DNA of 64,000 bases from Meridianimarinicoccus zhengii (GCF_003254465.1 NZ_QDFI01000005.1:44590-108589), one strand, 5' to 3'. Counted from the first letter of the stretch, positions 1-8,613 are shown. Program-made: numbers and translations. The notes: generated by a model not told the origin, from the sequence alone.

Positions 1-1356
1 GGCGTCGTCGTGGCGCATGGGATCGTGCCCTTCGCGCTCGGGACAGACACCGCGGGGTCAGGACGCGTGCCCGCCGCGCTGAACAACGTCGTCGGACTGA
101 AACCCAGCCTCGGGGCGCTGTCCGCCTCCGGGGTGGTGCCCGCCTGCCGGACGCTCGACACGATCTCGATCTTCGCGCTGACGGTGGCCGACGCCCATGC
201 CGTCTTCCGCGCGGCGGCAGCCTTCGATGCCGATGACGCCTATTCCCGCCCCCTGCCCGCAACCGCCATGCCCGCCCCGATGCCTGCGCCGCGCATCGCG
301 GCCCCGGACACCGCCAGCCTGCGCTTCTTCGGTGACGCCATGCAGGAAGCGGATTTCGAAGCGACCCTTGCCACGCTGGCCGCCGATGGCGCCTCCATCG
401 ACAGGGTCGATTTCACCCCATTCTACGACGTGGCGCAGATGCTCTATGACGGCGCCTGGATCGCGGAGCGCTACGCCGCCATCGAGGACGTCATGACCAC
501 ACGCCCCGACAGCGTGCACCCCGTCACCCGCGCGATCATCGCGCAGGCCGAGGGGCAGAGCGCGGTAGACACCTTCAACGGGTTCTACCGACTCGCGCGT
601 CTCCGCCGGGCCTGCGCCCCGGTTCTCGACCGCGCCGACATGCTGTGCGTGCCGACGATCCCGACCTTCGCGACCCTGGCCGAGATGGAGGCCGACCCGA
701 TCACGCCGAATTCGAACCTGGGCACCTACACCAACTTCGTGAACCTGCTGAACCTCTGCGCGCTGGCGGTACCGACCGGCCCCCGCGGCGACGGACGGCC
801 CGGCAGCGTCACGCTGATCGCGCCAGCGGGGCAGGATGGCGTGATCGCAGCACAAGGGCAGCAGTTGATGCAGACCCGCGGGCCCATGCTCGGGGGAACC
901 GGCCACGCGACGCCCGATCAGTCAACCCCGGACCCCATCCGCCTCACCGGGAGCGAGATGATCCTCGCCGTGTGCGGTGCGCACATGTCCGGGTTGCCGC
1001 TCAACCGGGAACTGACATCGCGCGGGGCACGGTTCATCGCGGCCACGCGAACCGCGCCCAGCTACGCCTTCTACGCCTTGCCCGGCGGGCCGCCCTATCG
1101 TCCCGGCCTTTGCCGCCGCGACGACGGGCAAGGCACCGCCATCGCGCTGGAGCTTTGGGCGATCCCGAAAAGCGCCATGGGCGATTTCATGGATGGCATC
1201 CCCGCACCGCTGAGCATCGGAAACGTCGAGATCGAAGATGGCTCGTGTGTGAAAGGGTTCTTGTGCGAATCCGCCGGGCTTGGCGCAGCAGAAGATATCA
1301 GCGCGTTCGGCGGCTGGAGAGGCTATCTCGCGCGGGAGGCGCAGGTCGTCGCCTAG
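1..1356 (+). CDS. atzF: Allophanate hydrolase, 3' part of gene
   Basis: The frame is open from base 1, so the start and the first part of the amidase domain lie outside the window; 451 residues are visible. Allophanate hydrolase cleaves allophanate to ammonia and carbon dioxide, the last step of urea or cyanurate breakdown. The visible part begins in the amidase signature (GTDTAGSGR at residues 14-22; the serine at 20 is in the nucleophile position) and continues into the rest of the amidase fold. A separate C-terminal domain from about residue 320 (ILAVCGAHMSG, then AFYALPGGPPYRPGLCRR) is characteristic of AtzF and absent from ordinary amidases such as GatA. A urea carboxylase or permease would be expected upstream but cannot be seen. 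Confidence 0.9.
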   Translation, partial: GVVVAHGIVPFALGTDTAGSGRVPAALNNVVGLKPSLGALSASGVVPACRTLDTISIFALTVADAHAVFRAAAAFDADDAYSRPLPATAMPAPMPAPRIAAPDTASLRFFGDAMQEADFEATLATLAADGASIDRVDFTPFYDVAQMLYDGAWIAERYAAIEDVMTTRPDSVHPVTRAIIAQAEGQSAVDTFNGFYRLARLRRACAPVLDRADMLCVPTIPTFATLAEMEADPITPNSNLGTYTNFVNLLNLCALAVPTGPRGDGRPGSVTLIAPAGQDGVIAAQGQQLMQTRGPMLGGTGHATPDQSTPDPIRLTGSEMILAVCGAHMSGLPLNRELTSRGARFIAATRTAPSYAFYALPGGPPYRPGLCRRDDGQGTAIALELWAIPKSAMGDFMDGIPAPLSIGNVEIEDGSCVKGFLCESAGLGAAEDISAFGGWRGYLAREAQVVA

Positions 1357-1613
1357 ACATGGGGACCTGCCGCTGAACCCCGGCATGCCAGCGCCCCGGT
1401 CCCCTTCGTCATGTGCACCGCGCCGCCTGAGGGATCGGGCGGCTGCGTCCGCCCGGCACCGAACCAAGCCTGCAGTGGTCCCCGCGGCACGGGGCACGAC
1501 CGCTTCTTGTCCGGAGCAGCGGATCCGACGTCGCATGGACCAACCCCAATCGGGAAAGGGCTTTCCGCAATGCCGAAAAGCCGCTAGCTGTTCCAGGGGT
1601 GAGACTGGGCGGC

Positions 1614-3056
1614 ATGAGACATCGATACATCCTGAGGCCGAAGCCCTGTCAGTCGCACGCGCGTCCCGGCCTGCGCCGCCGGACCTGTCCGCCAACCGTC
1701 CTGCTCGCGGGTCTGCTGTGTGCCGTGCTGTCCGGCTGCGCCGGGACACTGGCGCCGGTCACCGCCCCGGACCCGCAGGGCGATGTGGCGGGGATGCCGG
1801 CCATGCGCGAGTTCGGTTCCCCACGGCCCATACCGCCCGCACGGGCCAATGCGGACATGGCCATCGATTTCATCGATCTGACGATGGAACTGGAAAGCGG
1901 TGCGCCCCTGCCCGTCTTCACCCGTTTCGACGAACCGGTGACCGTGGCGCTGGCCGGGGCGGCGACACCCGTGTTCGACACCGAGCTTGACCGGCTCGTG
2001 ACGCGGTTGCGGCGCGAGGCCGGGATCGACATCCGCCGGACCGACGCCGCGGGCGCCATCACCGTCGAAGCCGTGCGCCGCGCCGATCTCGACCGGGTGG
2101 TGCCGCAGGCAGCCTGTTTCGTGCTGCCGCTCGCCACCAGCTGGACAGTGTTCCAGGCCGACACGCGTGCCGCAGGGCTCAACTGGGCAGACCTGACCAG
2201 CCGGCAGGCGGCCACCATCTTCATCCCCGCCGACATCAGCGCACAGGAGATCCGCGACTGCCTGCACGAAGAGATCGCGCAGGCGCTCGGCCCGGTGAAC
2301 GACCTGTTCCGGCTAGAGGATTCGATCTTCAACGACGACAACATGCACAGCGTGCTGACCGGCTTCGACATGCTGATGTTGCGCGTGGCCTATGACCCGG
2401 CGCTGGCCAATGGCATGGCTCGGGAAACAGTGGCGGCGCGGTTGCCCGCGATCCTCGCGCGGCTGAACCCGGCCGGCGAATCCGTGCCCGCCCGCGGCAT
2501 CGCGCCGACCCCGCCCGAATGGCAAAGGGCTACGGTCTTCGCGCTAAGCCCGAACCAGCCGGTGCTGCGGCGGCGGCAGGCGTCGTTGCGGGCGCTGTCG
2601 GTGGCGCAGGACGAAGGCTGGCAGGACGTGCGGCTGGGCCTGTCACTGCTGACCGCGGGGCGGCTTTCCACGGGCCGCGACGCGGGCTTCGCGCTGGAGG
2701 CGTTCTTCAAGGCCGGGCAGGTCTATGGCGCGCGGCCCGCGACCGCCGTGCATGCCGCGCAGGTCGGCATACAGGTCGCGGCGTTCGCGCTCGTTGCCGA
2801 GGATTTCGACACGGTTCTGCGGCTGACAGACCGGCACATTCCCGCCGCCCGCCGGGCCGAGAACGGCGCTCTACTGGGCGATCTCCTGATGGTGCGCGCG
2901 GCGGCGCTCGATGCGCTGGGACGGTCCGAAGTGGCCGCGGAGATCCGGGGTGACGGTTTCGGCTGGGCACGGTATGGGCTACGCTCCGACGCCGAGGTGC
3001 TGCGCCGCGCCGCCGAGATCGCGGCGCTGCTGCCGCCAGAACAGGAGGGATCATGA
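1614..3056 (+). CDS. DUF2927 family lipoprotein, paralogue 1
   Basis: A 480-residue predicted lipoprotein. After a long basic N-terminus, a hydrophobic stretch ends in the lipobox LSGC with the lipid-attached Cys at about residue 42. The DUF2927 region follows (about 85-280), with the family hallmark CLHEEIAQ at 216-223 and SIFNDD shortly after. The remaining 200 residues are alpha-helical and contain no recognised motif. Function is unknown. The start at 1614 was preferred because a purine-rich AGGGG lies upstream; a GTG at 1599 is also possible but leaves no room for a ribosome site. The stop overlaps the next gene by ATGA. A second family member lies at 19222-20208, next to tellurite-type stress genes. 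Expected location is the periplasmic face of a membrane. Confidence 0.8.
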   Translation: MRHRYILRPKPCQSHARPGLRRRTCPPTVLLAGLLCAVLSGCAGTLAPVTAPDPQGDVAGMPAMREFGSPRPIPPARANADMAIDFIDLTMELESGAPLPVFTRFDEPVTVALAGAATPVFDTELDRLVTRLRREAGIDIRRTDAAGAITVEAVRRADLDRVVPQAACFVLPLATSWTVFQADTRAAGLNWADLTSRQAATIFIPADISAQEIRDCLHEEIAQALGPVNDLFRLEDSIFNDDNMHSVLTGFDMLMLRVAYDPALANGMARETVAARLPAILARLNPAGESVPARGIAPTPPEWQRATVFALSPNQPVLRRRQASLRALSVAQDEGWQDVRLGLSLLTAGRLSTGRDAGFALEAFFKAGQVYGARPATAVHAAQVGIQVAAFALVAEDFDTVLRLTDRHIPAARRAENGALLGDLLMVRAAALDALGRSEVAAEIRGDGFGWARYGLRSDAEVLRRAAEIAALLPPEQEGS

Positions 3057-3217
3057 TCGTCATCGCAGCCGCCCTGGCCGGGGGCGCCTATGGCGGATGG
3101 CTCGCGCGCCGCCGCAAGGGCAAGCCCGCCGATATCGCGCAATACGCCGCGGGCTTCGCGCTCGCCTTCGCGACCGTGGCTGTCTTCGCCAACGTCTTCA
3201 TCGTGCGGATGGGCTGA
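3053..3217 (+). CDS. Small membrane protein, 54 residues
   Basis: The start codon overlaps the stop of the DUF2927 gene (ATGA) and AGGAGG lies 5 to 10 bases upstream, so translational coupling is likely. The product has two hydrophobic segments (MIVIAAALAGGAYGG at 1-15 and AGFALAFATVAVFANVF at about 33-49) separated by a strongly basic stretch (RRRKGK). This predicts a two-pass inner-membrane protein with a positive cytoplasmic loop. No family is recognised. The next gene starts 6 bases after its stop, so all four genes up to 4889 probably form one transcript. Its place suggests it anchors or partners the lipoprotein or the VWA protein. Confidence 0.65.
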   Translation: MIVIAAALAGGAYGGWLARRRKGKPADIAQYAAGFALAFATVAVFANVFIVRMG

Positions 3218-3222
3218 CCCCC

Positions 3223-4404
3223 GTGTTCCTGCCGTTCTTCGACCAGCTCCGCGCCCACGAGGTCCCGGTATCCCTGCGCGAATACCTCGGGTTTCTTGAA
3301 GCGATGGACGCGAACCTTGTGACCTATGATGTGGACGGGTTCTATTACCTCGCGCGCGCGACGATGGTGAAGGACGAACGGCATCTCGACCGGTTCGACC
3401 GCGCCTTCGCTGCCGCCTTCGCCGGGTTGGAGCATGTCAACGTCGCCGACATGCTGAGCGCGGTGGATCTGCCGCGCGACTGGCTGGAAAAGCTCGCCGA
3501 AAAGACCCTGAGCGACGCCGAGAAGGCCGAGATCGCGGCCTTGGGCGGGTTCGACAAGCTGATGGAAACGCTGAAGGAACGCCTGAAGGAACAACAGGGC
3601 CGCCACCAGGGCGGCTCCAAATGGATCGGTACGGCGGGCACGTCCCCGTTCGGGGCCTATGGCTACAACCCCGAAGGCGTGCGCATCGGTCAGGACGGGT
3701 CGCGCCACCGCCGCGCCGTGAAGGTCTGGGACAAGCGGGAATTCCGCAATCTCGACGACAGCGTCGAGCTGGGCACCCGCAACATCAAGGTCGCGCTGAA
3801 ACGCCTGCGCCGCTGGGCCCGCGAGGGCGCGGCGGAGGAACTGGACCTCGACGGCACGATCCGCGCCACGGCGGAACATGGCTACCTGGACGTGAAGACC
3901 CGTCCCGAGCGGCGCAATGCCGTGAAGGTGCTGCTGTTTCTCGATATCGGCGGGTCGATGGACGACCATATCCGCGTGGTGGAGGAACTGTTCTCGGCCG
4001 CGAAGGCCGAGTTCAAGCATCTCGAACACTATTACTTTCACAACTGCCTGTACGAAGGTGTGTGGCGCGACAACGCCCGGCGCTGGACCGAACAGACCGC
4101 CACATGGGACGTGCTGCACACCTACGGGTCGGACTACAAATGCATCTTCGTCGGCGATGCAAGCATGTCGCCCTACGAGGTGCTTTATCCCGGTGGTGCC
4201 AACGAACACTGGAACGCCGAAGCGGGCGAGGTCTGGCTGCGCCGCGCCTGTGCGCAATGGCCTGATCACCTGTGGATCAACCCCGTGCCCGAAAGGCACT
4301 GGGGCTATACGCAAAGCATCGGCCTGATCGGGCAGATCTTCGAGAACCGCATGGTGCCCATGACGCTGGACGGGATCGACCGGGGCGTGCGGCTTCTGAC
4401 CTGA
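3223..4404 (+). CDS. VWA domain protein of the CoxE-like family
   Basis: A 393-residue cytoplasmic protein starting at a GTG (FLPFFDQLRAHEVPVSLREY), which matches the usual N-terminus of the family. The first half is helical and charged. The second half is a von Willebrand A fold with the metal site written DIGGS at residues 241-245 rather than the common DxSxS; this variant is usual in this subfamily. Members typically work with a MoxR-type AAA ATPase, but none is seen within this window. Here the partners are a DUF2927 lipoprotein, a small membrane protein and a TerB protein. VWA and TerB proteins recur together in tellurite and chemical-stress gene sets, so a role in an envelope or stress complex is inferred rather than shown. 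Confidence 0.85.
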   Translation: MFLPFFDQLRAHEVPVSLREYLGFLEAMDANLVTYDVDGFYYLARATMVKDERHLDRFDRAFAAAFAGLEHVNVADMLSAVDLPRDWLEKLAEKTLSDAEKAEIAALGGFDKLMETLKERLKEQQGRHQGGSKWIGTAGTSPFGAYGYNPEGVRIGQDGSRHRRAVKVWDKREFRNLDDSVELGTRNIKVALKRLRRWAREGAAEELDLDGTIRATAEHGYLDVKTRPERRNAVKVLLFLDIGGSMDDHIRVVEELFSAAKAEFKHLEHYYFHNCLYEGVWRDNARRWTEQTATWDVLHTYGSDYKCIFVGDASMSPYEVLYPGGANEHWNAEAGEVWLRRACAQWPDHLWINPVPERHWGYTQSIGLIGQIFENRMVPMTLDGIDRGVRLLT

Positions 4405-4451
4405 TCAAGCCTGCTCTTGGCGCGCTTGCGTCCAGCGGCTACATCTTGCGC

Positions 4452-4889
4452 ATGTTCGCAAAGCTGCTGTCCGGCCTTATGGCCCCCGACCCCGCCCCCC
4501 TGCCCGACGCCGATGCGCGGCTGGCTCTGGCCGCCCTTTTGGTGCGCATTGCCCGGTCCGACGGGGACTATGCCGCGATCGAGATCGACCGGATCGACCG
4601 CATCCTCGCGCGCCGCTACGGGTTGTCGCCCTTCGAGGCCACGGCGCTGCGCCGCGATGCCGAAACGCTGGAAAGCGAGGCTCCGGACACGGTGCGCTTC
4701 ACCCGCGCGATCAAGGATGCGGTGCCCTATGACGACCGGCTCGCCGTGATCGGCGCGCTGTGGGAGGTCGTGATGGCCGACGGCACCCGCGACGAGGAAG
4801 AAAACAGCCTGATGCGGATGGTGGCGAACCTGCTGGGCATCACCGACCGCGACAGCAACATGGCCCGGCAACAGGCGGGCGGCGGCTGA
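4452..4889 (+). CDS. TerB-fold protein (tellurite resistance family)
   Basis: A 145-residue helical cytoplasmic protein of the TerB/DjlA-N family. The two acidic repeats typical of the fold are visible: ARSDGDYAAIEIDRI near residue 35 and VMADGTRDEEE near 110, each a possible metal-binding acidic loop. Translation from the ATG at 4452 (MFAKLLSGLMAPD) gives the normal family length. It lies 47 bases after the VWA gene in the same direction and is convergent with the deaminase gene that ends at 4905. Tellurite resistance is the family label, not evidence of function. TerB proteins generally act in chemical-stress complexes. Confidence 0.85.
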   Translation: MFAKLLSGLMAPDPAPLPDADARLALAALLVRIARSDGDYAAIEIDRIDRILARRYGLSPFEATALRRDAETLESEAPDTVRFTRAIKDAVPYDDRLAVIGALWEVVMADGTRDEEENSLMRMVANLLGITDRDSNMARQQAGGG

Positions 4890-4904
4890 AGCTCCAGCCC
4901 GCGA

Positions 4905-6248
4905 TCAACCGCCCATGAGTCCATCCCGAAGGGCGGAGTGGCGCGCCAGCGCCCCCGCCAGATCGAAACGGGTGAAGGACCCGTCACGGATCACCGGGCG
5001 CCCTTCGACGATCAGGTCGCGCACGTGCGTCGGCCCGGACAGGACCAGCGCCGCGACCGGGTCCCACGCACCCGCGGCCTCGATCCCCGACACGTCCCAG
5101 ACCGCGAGATCGGCACGCATCCCCGGTGCGATCTGGCCAAGGTCGGCGCGGCCCAATACGGCGGCCCCGCCCCGCGTCGCCACTTCGAGCACCGCCCGCG
5201 CCGACATGGCGTCGGCCCCCTGCGCCACCCGCTGCAGCAGCAGCGCCTGCCGGGCTTCGAGCACAAGGTTGCCCGCGTCGTTGCTTGCCGATCCGTCCAC
5301 CCCCAGACCCACGGGCACGCCCGCGCCCAGCATGGCCCGGACCGGAGCAATGCCCGATCCCAGACGGCAGTTGGAACAGGGGCAATGGGACACGCCCGTG
5401 CGCGTGCGGGCGAACAGGTCGATCTCGGACGCATCCAGCTTCACGCAATGGGCATGCCACACATCCTCGCCGGTCCAGCCCAGATCCTGGGCATACTGGC
5501 CCGGGCGGCAGCCGAACTGCGCCAGACTGTAGGCCACGTCCTCGTCATTCTCGGCGAGATGCGTATGCAGCCGCACGTCCTTGTCGCGGGCCAGCAGGGC
5601 CGCATCGCGCATCAGCCCGCGGCTGACCGAGAACGGCGAACACGGCGCCACGCCCACCTGGATCATGGCGCCCGGTGCCGGATCGTGGAACGCGTCGATC
5701 ACCCGGATGCAGTCCTCCAGGATGGCGGCCTCGGCCTCCACCAGGCTGTCCGGCGGCAACCCGCCCGCGCTTTCCCCGATGCTCATCGCGCCGCGCGTGG
5801 CCAGCAGGCGCACGCCGATTTCCTGCGCCGCCGCGATGCTGTCATCCAGCCGCGCGCCATTCGGGAACAGATACAGATGGTCGGAGCTGAGCGTGCAGCC
5901 CGACAGCGCCAGTTCCGCCAGCCCGACCAGCGCCGAGACATGCACATGGTCCGGCGTGAATCGCGCCCAGATGGGATAGAGCGTCGTGAGCCAGCCAAAC
6001 AGCAGGGCATCCTGCCCGTCCGGCACGCCGCGGGTGAGGGTCTGGAACAGGTGGTGATGGGTGTTGACCAGCCCCGGCGTCACGACGCAGCCGCGTGCGT
6101 CGATCACCTCGGCCCCGTCTGCCGGAAGGTCGAACCCGACCGCTTCGATCACCCCGTCGCGCCATAGCACATCGGCCCCGGCCAGTTCGCGCCGCGCGTC
6201 GTCCATGGTGACGACGACCTGCGCGTCGCGAAGCAGTGTCGCGGCCAT
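4905..6248 (-). CDS. 8-oxoguanine deaminase (amidohydrolase)
   Basis: A 447-residue zinc-dependent amidohydrolase of the TRZ/ATZ group. It has THHH at about 63-66, a metal-binding HTHLAEND near 230, a catalytic His in the DVWHAHC region and GVDGSASND near 315. Both the length and the segment LYPIWARFTPDHVHVS followed by SDHLYLFPNG match characterised 8-oxoguanine deaminases (such as PA0142) better than guanine or cytosine deaminases. The enzyme converts 8-oxoguanine to uric acid and so removes an oxidised base. The gene starts 2 bases past the stop of hisN and is probably in its operon. Related substrates such as isocytosine cannot be excluded by reading alone. Confidence 0.85.
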   Translation of the reverse strand: MAATLLRDAQVVVTMDDARRELAGADVLWRDGVIEAVGFDLPADGAEVIDARGCVVTPGLVNTHHHLFQTLTRGVPDGQDALLFGWLTTLYPIWARFTPDHVHVSALVGLAELALSGCTLSSDHLYLFPNGARLDDSIAAAQEIGVRLLATRGAMSIGESAGGLPPDSLVEAEAAILEDCIRVIDAFHDPAPGAMIQVGVAPCSPFSVSRGLMRDAALLARDKDVRLHTHLAENDEDVAYSLAQFGCRPGQYAQDLGWTGEDVWHAHCVKLDASEIDLFARTRTGVSHCPCSNCRLGSGIAPVRAMLGAGVPVGLGVDGSASNDAGNLVLEARQALLLQRVAQGADAMSARAVLEVATRGGAAVLGRADLGQIAPGMRADLAVWDVSGIEAAGAWDPVAALVLSGPTHVRDLIVEGRPVIRDGSFTRFDLAGALARHSALRDGLMGG

Positions 6249-6249
6249 C

Positions 6250-7062
6250 TCAGCCGCCGTTCAGGACGGACAGCGCCGCTGCATGCAGCGTGGCATTGGC
6301 CGCGGCGACGGCGCGCCCGCCATGGTGGACCTTGCGGCCCTCCCAGTCCGTGACGATGCCGCCCGCCGCCTCGATCACCGCGATCGGGGCCGCGATGTCA
6401 TAGGCGTTCAACCCCGCCTCGATCACGAGATCGATCTGCCCCGCCGCCAGCAACGCATAGGCGTAGCAATCCATCCCGTAGCGGACCAGCCGGCACTGCG
6501 CGGCCACGCGGGCGAAGGCCGCCGCCTCGTCTGCGGTGCCGATCTCGGGAAATGTGGTGAACAGGATCGCGTCGCCAAGCGCCGGATTGGCCTTTGTCCG
6601 CAGCGACGTGAGCGTTTCGGCGCGCGACATACGGGCGCTGCCGAATCCACCGGCGAATCGCTCGCCGGTCCAGGGCTGGTCGATCAGGCCGAAAACCGGT
6701 CCTTCGGCGTCGGTGACGGCGATCAGCGTGCCCCATGTGGGCGTGCCCGAGATGTAACCGCGCGTCCCGTCGATGGGATCGAGCACCCAGGTCAGTCCGC
6801 TTGTACCCGTGCTGCTGCCGTATTCCTCGCCGAGGATGCCGTCATCGGGGCGCATCCGCCCAAGCAGATCGCGCATGGCGCGTTCGGCGGCGCGGTCCGC
6901 TTCGGTGACCGGGTCGAACCCCGCACCGGCCTTGTTGTCCGTGGCAAGGTCCATTCGGCGGAAATGGCGCAGGGTCTGTACCGCGGCCGCATCCGCCAGC
7001 GCATGGGCGGCGGTGACGATGCCGGCCGCGTGCGGCGGCAAACCCTTGGGAATCGTGTGCAT
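6250..7062 (-). CDS. hisN: Histidinol-phosphatase / inositol monophosphatase family
   Basis: A 270-residue magnesium-dependent phosphatase of the inositol monophosphatase fold. Metal-binding motifs are in order: GEEYG, DPIDGTRGY and YDIAAPIAVIEAAGG, the last having Tyr where many members have Trp. In alphaproteobacteria this subfamily usually supplies histidinol-phosphate phosphatase, the penultimate step of histidine synthesis. The start MHTIPKG at 7062 was chosen because upstream in-frame sequence reads like non-coding DNA and the length is normal. It is followed directly by the 8-oxoguanine deaminase gene. Inositol or other sugar phosphates are alternative substrates. Confidence 0.85.
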   Translation of the reverse strand: MHTIPKGLPPHAAGIVTAAHALADAAAVQTLRHFRRMDLATDNKAGAGFDPVTEADRAAERAMRDLLGRMRPDDGILGEEYGSSTGTSGLTWVLDPIDGTRGYISGTPTWGTLIAVTDAEGPVFGLIDQPWTGERFAGGFGSARMSRAETLTSLRTKANPALGDAILFTTFPEIGTADEAAAFARVAAQCRLVRYGMDCYAYALLAAGQIDLVIEAGLNAYDIAAPIAVIEAAGGIVTDWEGRKVHHGGRAVAAANATLHAAALSVLNGG

Positions 7063-7100
7063 GGCATGGTCCGTGAATTGACACGCGCCTGCATAGCCCC

Positions 7101-7129
7101 CCGGCCGACGCCTGTCACGCATCGGCCGG
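7101..7129 (-). other. 8-bp perfect inverted repeat between the XRE and hisN genes
   Basis: CCGGCCGA and its exact complement TCGGCCGG are separated by 13 bases, just downstream of the XRE gene stop. The RNA would form a GC-rich hairpin, but no T-run follows on either strand. It is at best a weak or factor-dependent terminator, or a processing/stability element, between the regulator and hisN. Confidence 0.4.
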
Positions 7130-7142
7130 CAATCGTTGAAAA

Positions 7143-7394
7143 TCAGGACGTTCTTTCGTCCGACTTGCTGGCGTTCGGATCGTACTTCTCGAAGAAATGG
7201 CTGACCGGCACGTCGAGAACCTGCGCGATCTCCCACAGCCGGGACGCGCTGACACGGTTCGCCCCCGTCTCGTATTTCTGGATTTGCTGGAACTTGACGC
7301 CGACCTGCGCCGCCAGCATCTGCTGCGTGAGCGCCCGTGCACGACGGGTATTGCGAATTGTGTGTCCGACATGGACATCGACGGGATGGGGCAT
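7143..7394 (-). CDS. XRE-family helix-turn-helix regulator, 83 residues
   Basis: A small DNA-binding protein consisting almost only of a Cro/C1-type helix-turn-helix (about residues 12-68). The segment LTQQMLAAQVGVKFQQIQKY is followed by ETGANRVSASRLWEIA, the form common to a set of alphaproteobacterial XRE proteins. The chosen start MPHPVDVHVG gives the family length. No sensor domain is present, so it probably binds as a dimer and is controlled by its amount or by a partner. It is transcribed away from the oxidoreductase gene at 7642 across a 247-base gap that contains two similar CTTGTAARAGC boxes. Confidence 0.85.
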   Translation of the reverse strand: MPHPVDVHVGHTIRNTRRARALTQQMLAAQVGVKFQQIQKYETGANRVSASRLWEIAQVLDVPVSHFFEKYDPNASKSDERTS

Positions 7395-7641
7395 GGACGA
7401 CTCCTGTAATCCGACATCTTGTAAAAGCCGGCACACTGGCAGGTGCTGCCGGAACGAAGACAAAATTCTCCACGCCCGCGAAGCGCAGGTTAACCGGCCA
7501 CCGAGGCACATGGAGAGCATCAAGGGCTTCTGCCCGCTATTGCTGCGGTGTATTTAGCGCAAAGTCGGATCAACTTGTAAGAGCATCCCCCGCTCTAGTT
7601 GATTCGTTGGTTAACCCGCGGCCCGGTGTAAAGGACAATTC
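7395..7641. promoter_or_regulatory. Divergent promoter region with paired CTTGTAARAGC boxes
   Basis: A 247-base gap between two divergent genes, with less GC-rich patches than the coding DNA. CTTGTAAAAGC at 7418-7428 and CTTGTAAGAGC at 7574-7584 share 10 of 11 bases in the same orientation, one close to each start. They may be operators for the adjacent XRE protein. No clear sigma-70 promoter with good spacing is obvious. Confidence 0.35.
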
Positions 7642-8613
7642 GTGCGCAGTTTCTCGATCAGAGCCGTCGGTGACGAGCCTACTTTTCACGACCTTGACAA
7701 GCCGGAACCGGGTGCCGGGCAGGTCGTGGTTGCCGTCGGCGCCTGCGGGCTGAATTTCGCCGACCTGCTGATGATAGACGGCAAGTACCAGGAAAGGCCG
7801 CCACTGCCGATCACGCTTGGCATGGAGATCGCCGGGCGGGTGCATGCCATCGGTCCGGGCGTCACGGGACTTCTGCCCGGCGACCGTGTGGCGGCGGTAC
7901 CTGGCACCGGCGGGCTGGCCCCCTACTGCGTCGTGGATTCGGCGCGCTGCGTGCCCCTGCCCGACCGGATGCCGGACGTGGACGCCGCCGCGTTCCAGAT
8001 CGCCTATGGTACGTCGCATCTTGCCCTGACCCACCGTGCCGCGTTGCAAAGGGGCGAGCGGCTTCTGGTGCTGGGGGCCGCGGGCGGGGTCGGGCTGACG
8101 GCCGTCGAACTGGGCGCGAAGCTGGGGGCGCATGTCATCGCCTGCGCACGTGGCGACACCAAGCTGGAGATCGCCCGCGCCGCCGGGGCCCACGACATCG
8201 TCGACAGCGACGTGCCAGACCTGACCCAGCGTCTGAAGGCCAGGGGCGGCGTGGACGTGATCTACGATGCCGTGGGCGATCCGCTGTTCAGCGCGGCCCT
8301 GCGTGCCACACGCCCCGGTGCGCGGGTGCTGGTGATCGGCTTCGCCGCGGGATCGGTGCCGCAGATCCCGGCGAATTATCTTCTGGTCAAGAACATATCG
8401 GTCCACGGGCTATACTGGGGCGGGTATCTCGGTTTCGCGCCGGAGGTTCTCACACGCTCGTTGTCTGACCTGCTCTCGATGTATGAGGCCGGGGACATCG
8501 CGCCCCACGTCAGCCACGTCCTGCCGCTGGAACGCGCAGCAGAAGGGCTGGAATTGCTGCGCAGCCGGGCATCCACGGGAAAGGTCGTGATCACCGTCGC
8601 CCCGGATTCGTAA
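7642..8613 (+). CDS. NADPH:quinone oxidoreductase-like protein (zinc-independent MDR family)
   Basis: A 323-residue medium-chain dehydrogenase/reductase beginning at a GTG. The N-terminal GroES-like domain (ACGLNFADLLMIDGKYQE) lacks the catalytic-zinc cysteines, which points to the quinone reductase branch. The nucleotide-binding motif LGAAGGVGLTAVELG is near residue 140, followed by GVDVIYDAVGDPLF and a closing substrate domain. It reduces quinones, enones or similar electrophiles with NADPH in the cytoplasm; the true substrate is unknown. It stands alone, divergent from the XRE regulator, which may control it. Confidence 0.85.
   Translation: MRSFSIRAVGDEPTFHDLDKPEPGAGQVVVAVGACGLNFADLLMIDGKYQERPPLPITLGMEIAGRVHAIGPGVTGLLPGDRVAAVPGTGGLAPYCVVDSARCVPLPDRMPDVDAAAFQIAYGTSHLALTHRAALQRGERLLVLGAAGGVGLTAVELGAKLGAHVIACARGDTKLEIARAAGAHDIVDSDVPDLTQRLKARGGVDVIYDAVGDPLFSAALRATRPGARVLVIGFAAGSVPQIPANYLLVKNISVHGLYWGGYLGFAPEVLTRSLSDLLSMYEAGDIAPHVSHVLPLERAAEGLELLRSRASTGKVVITVAPDS

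Noticed and set aside
1357..1613. Gap between the allophanate hydrolase and DUF2927 genes, searched for small genes, tRNA or terminator
   Set aside because: No tRNA fold, no convincing hairpin with T-run and no short frame with a ribosome site is seen; it probably just holds the promoter for 1614-4889.
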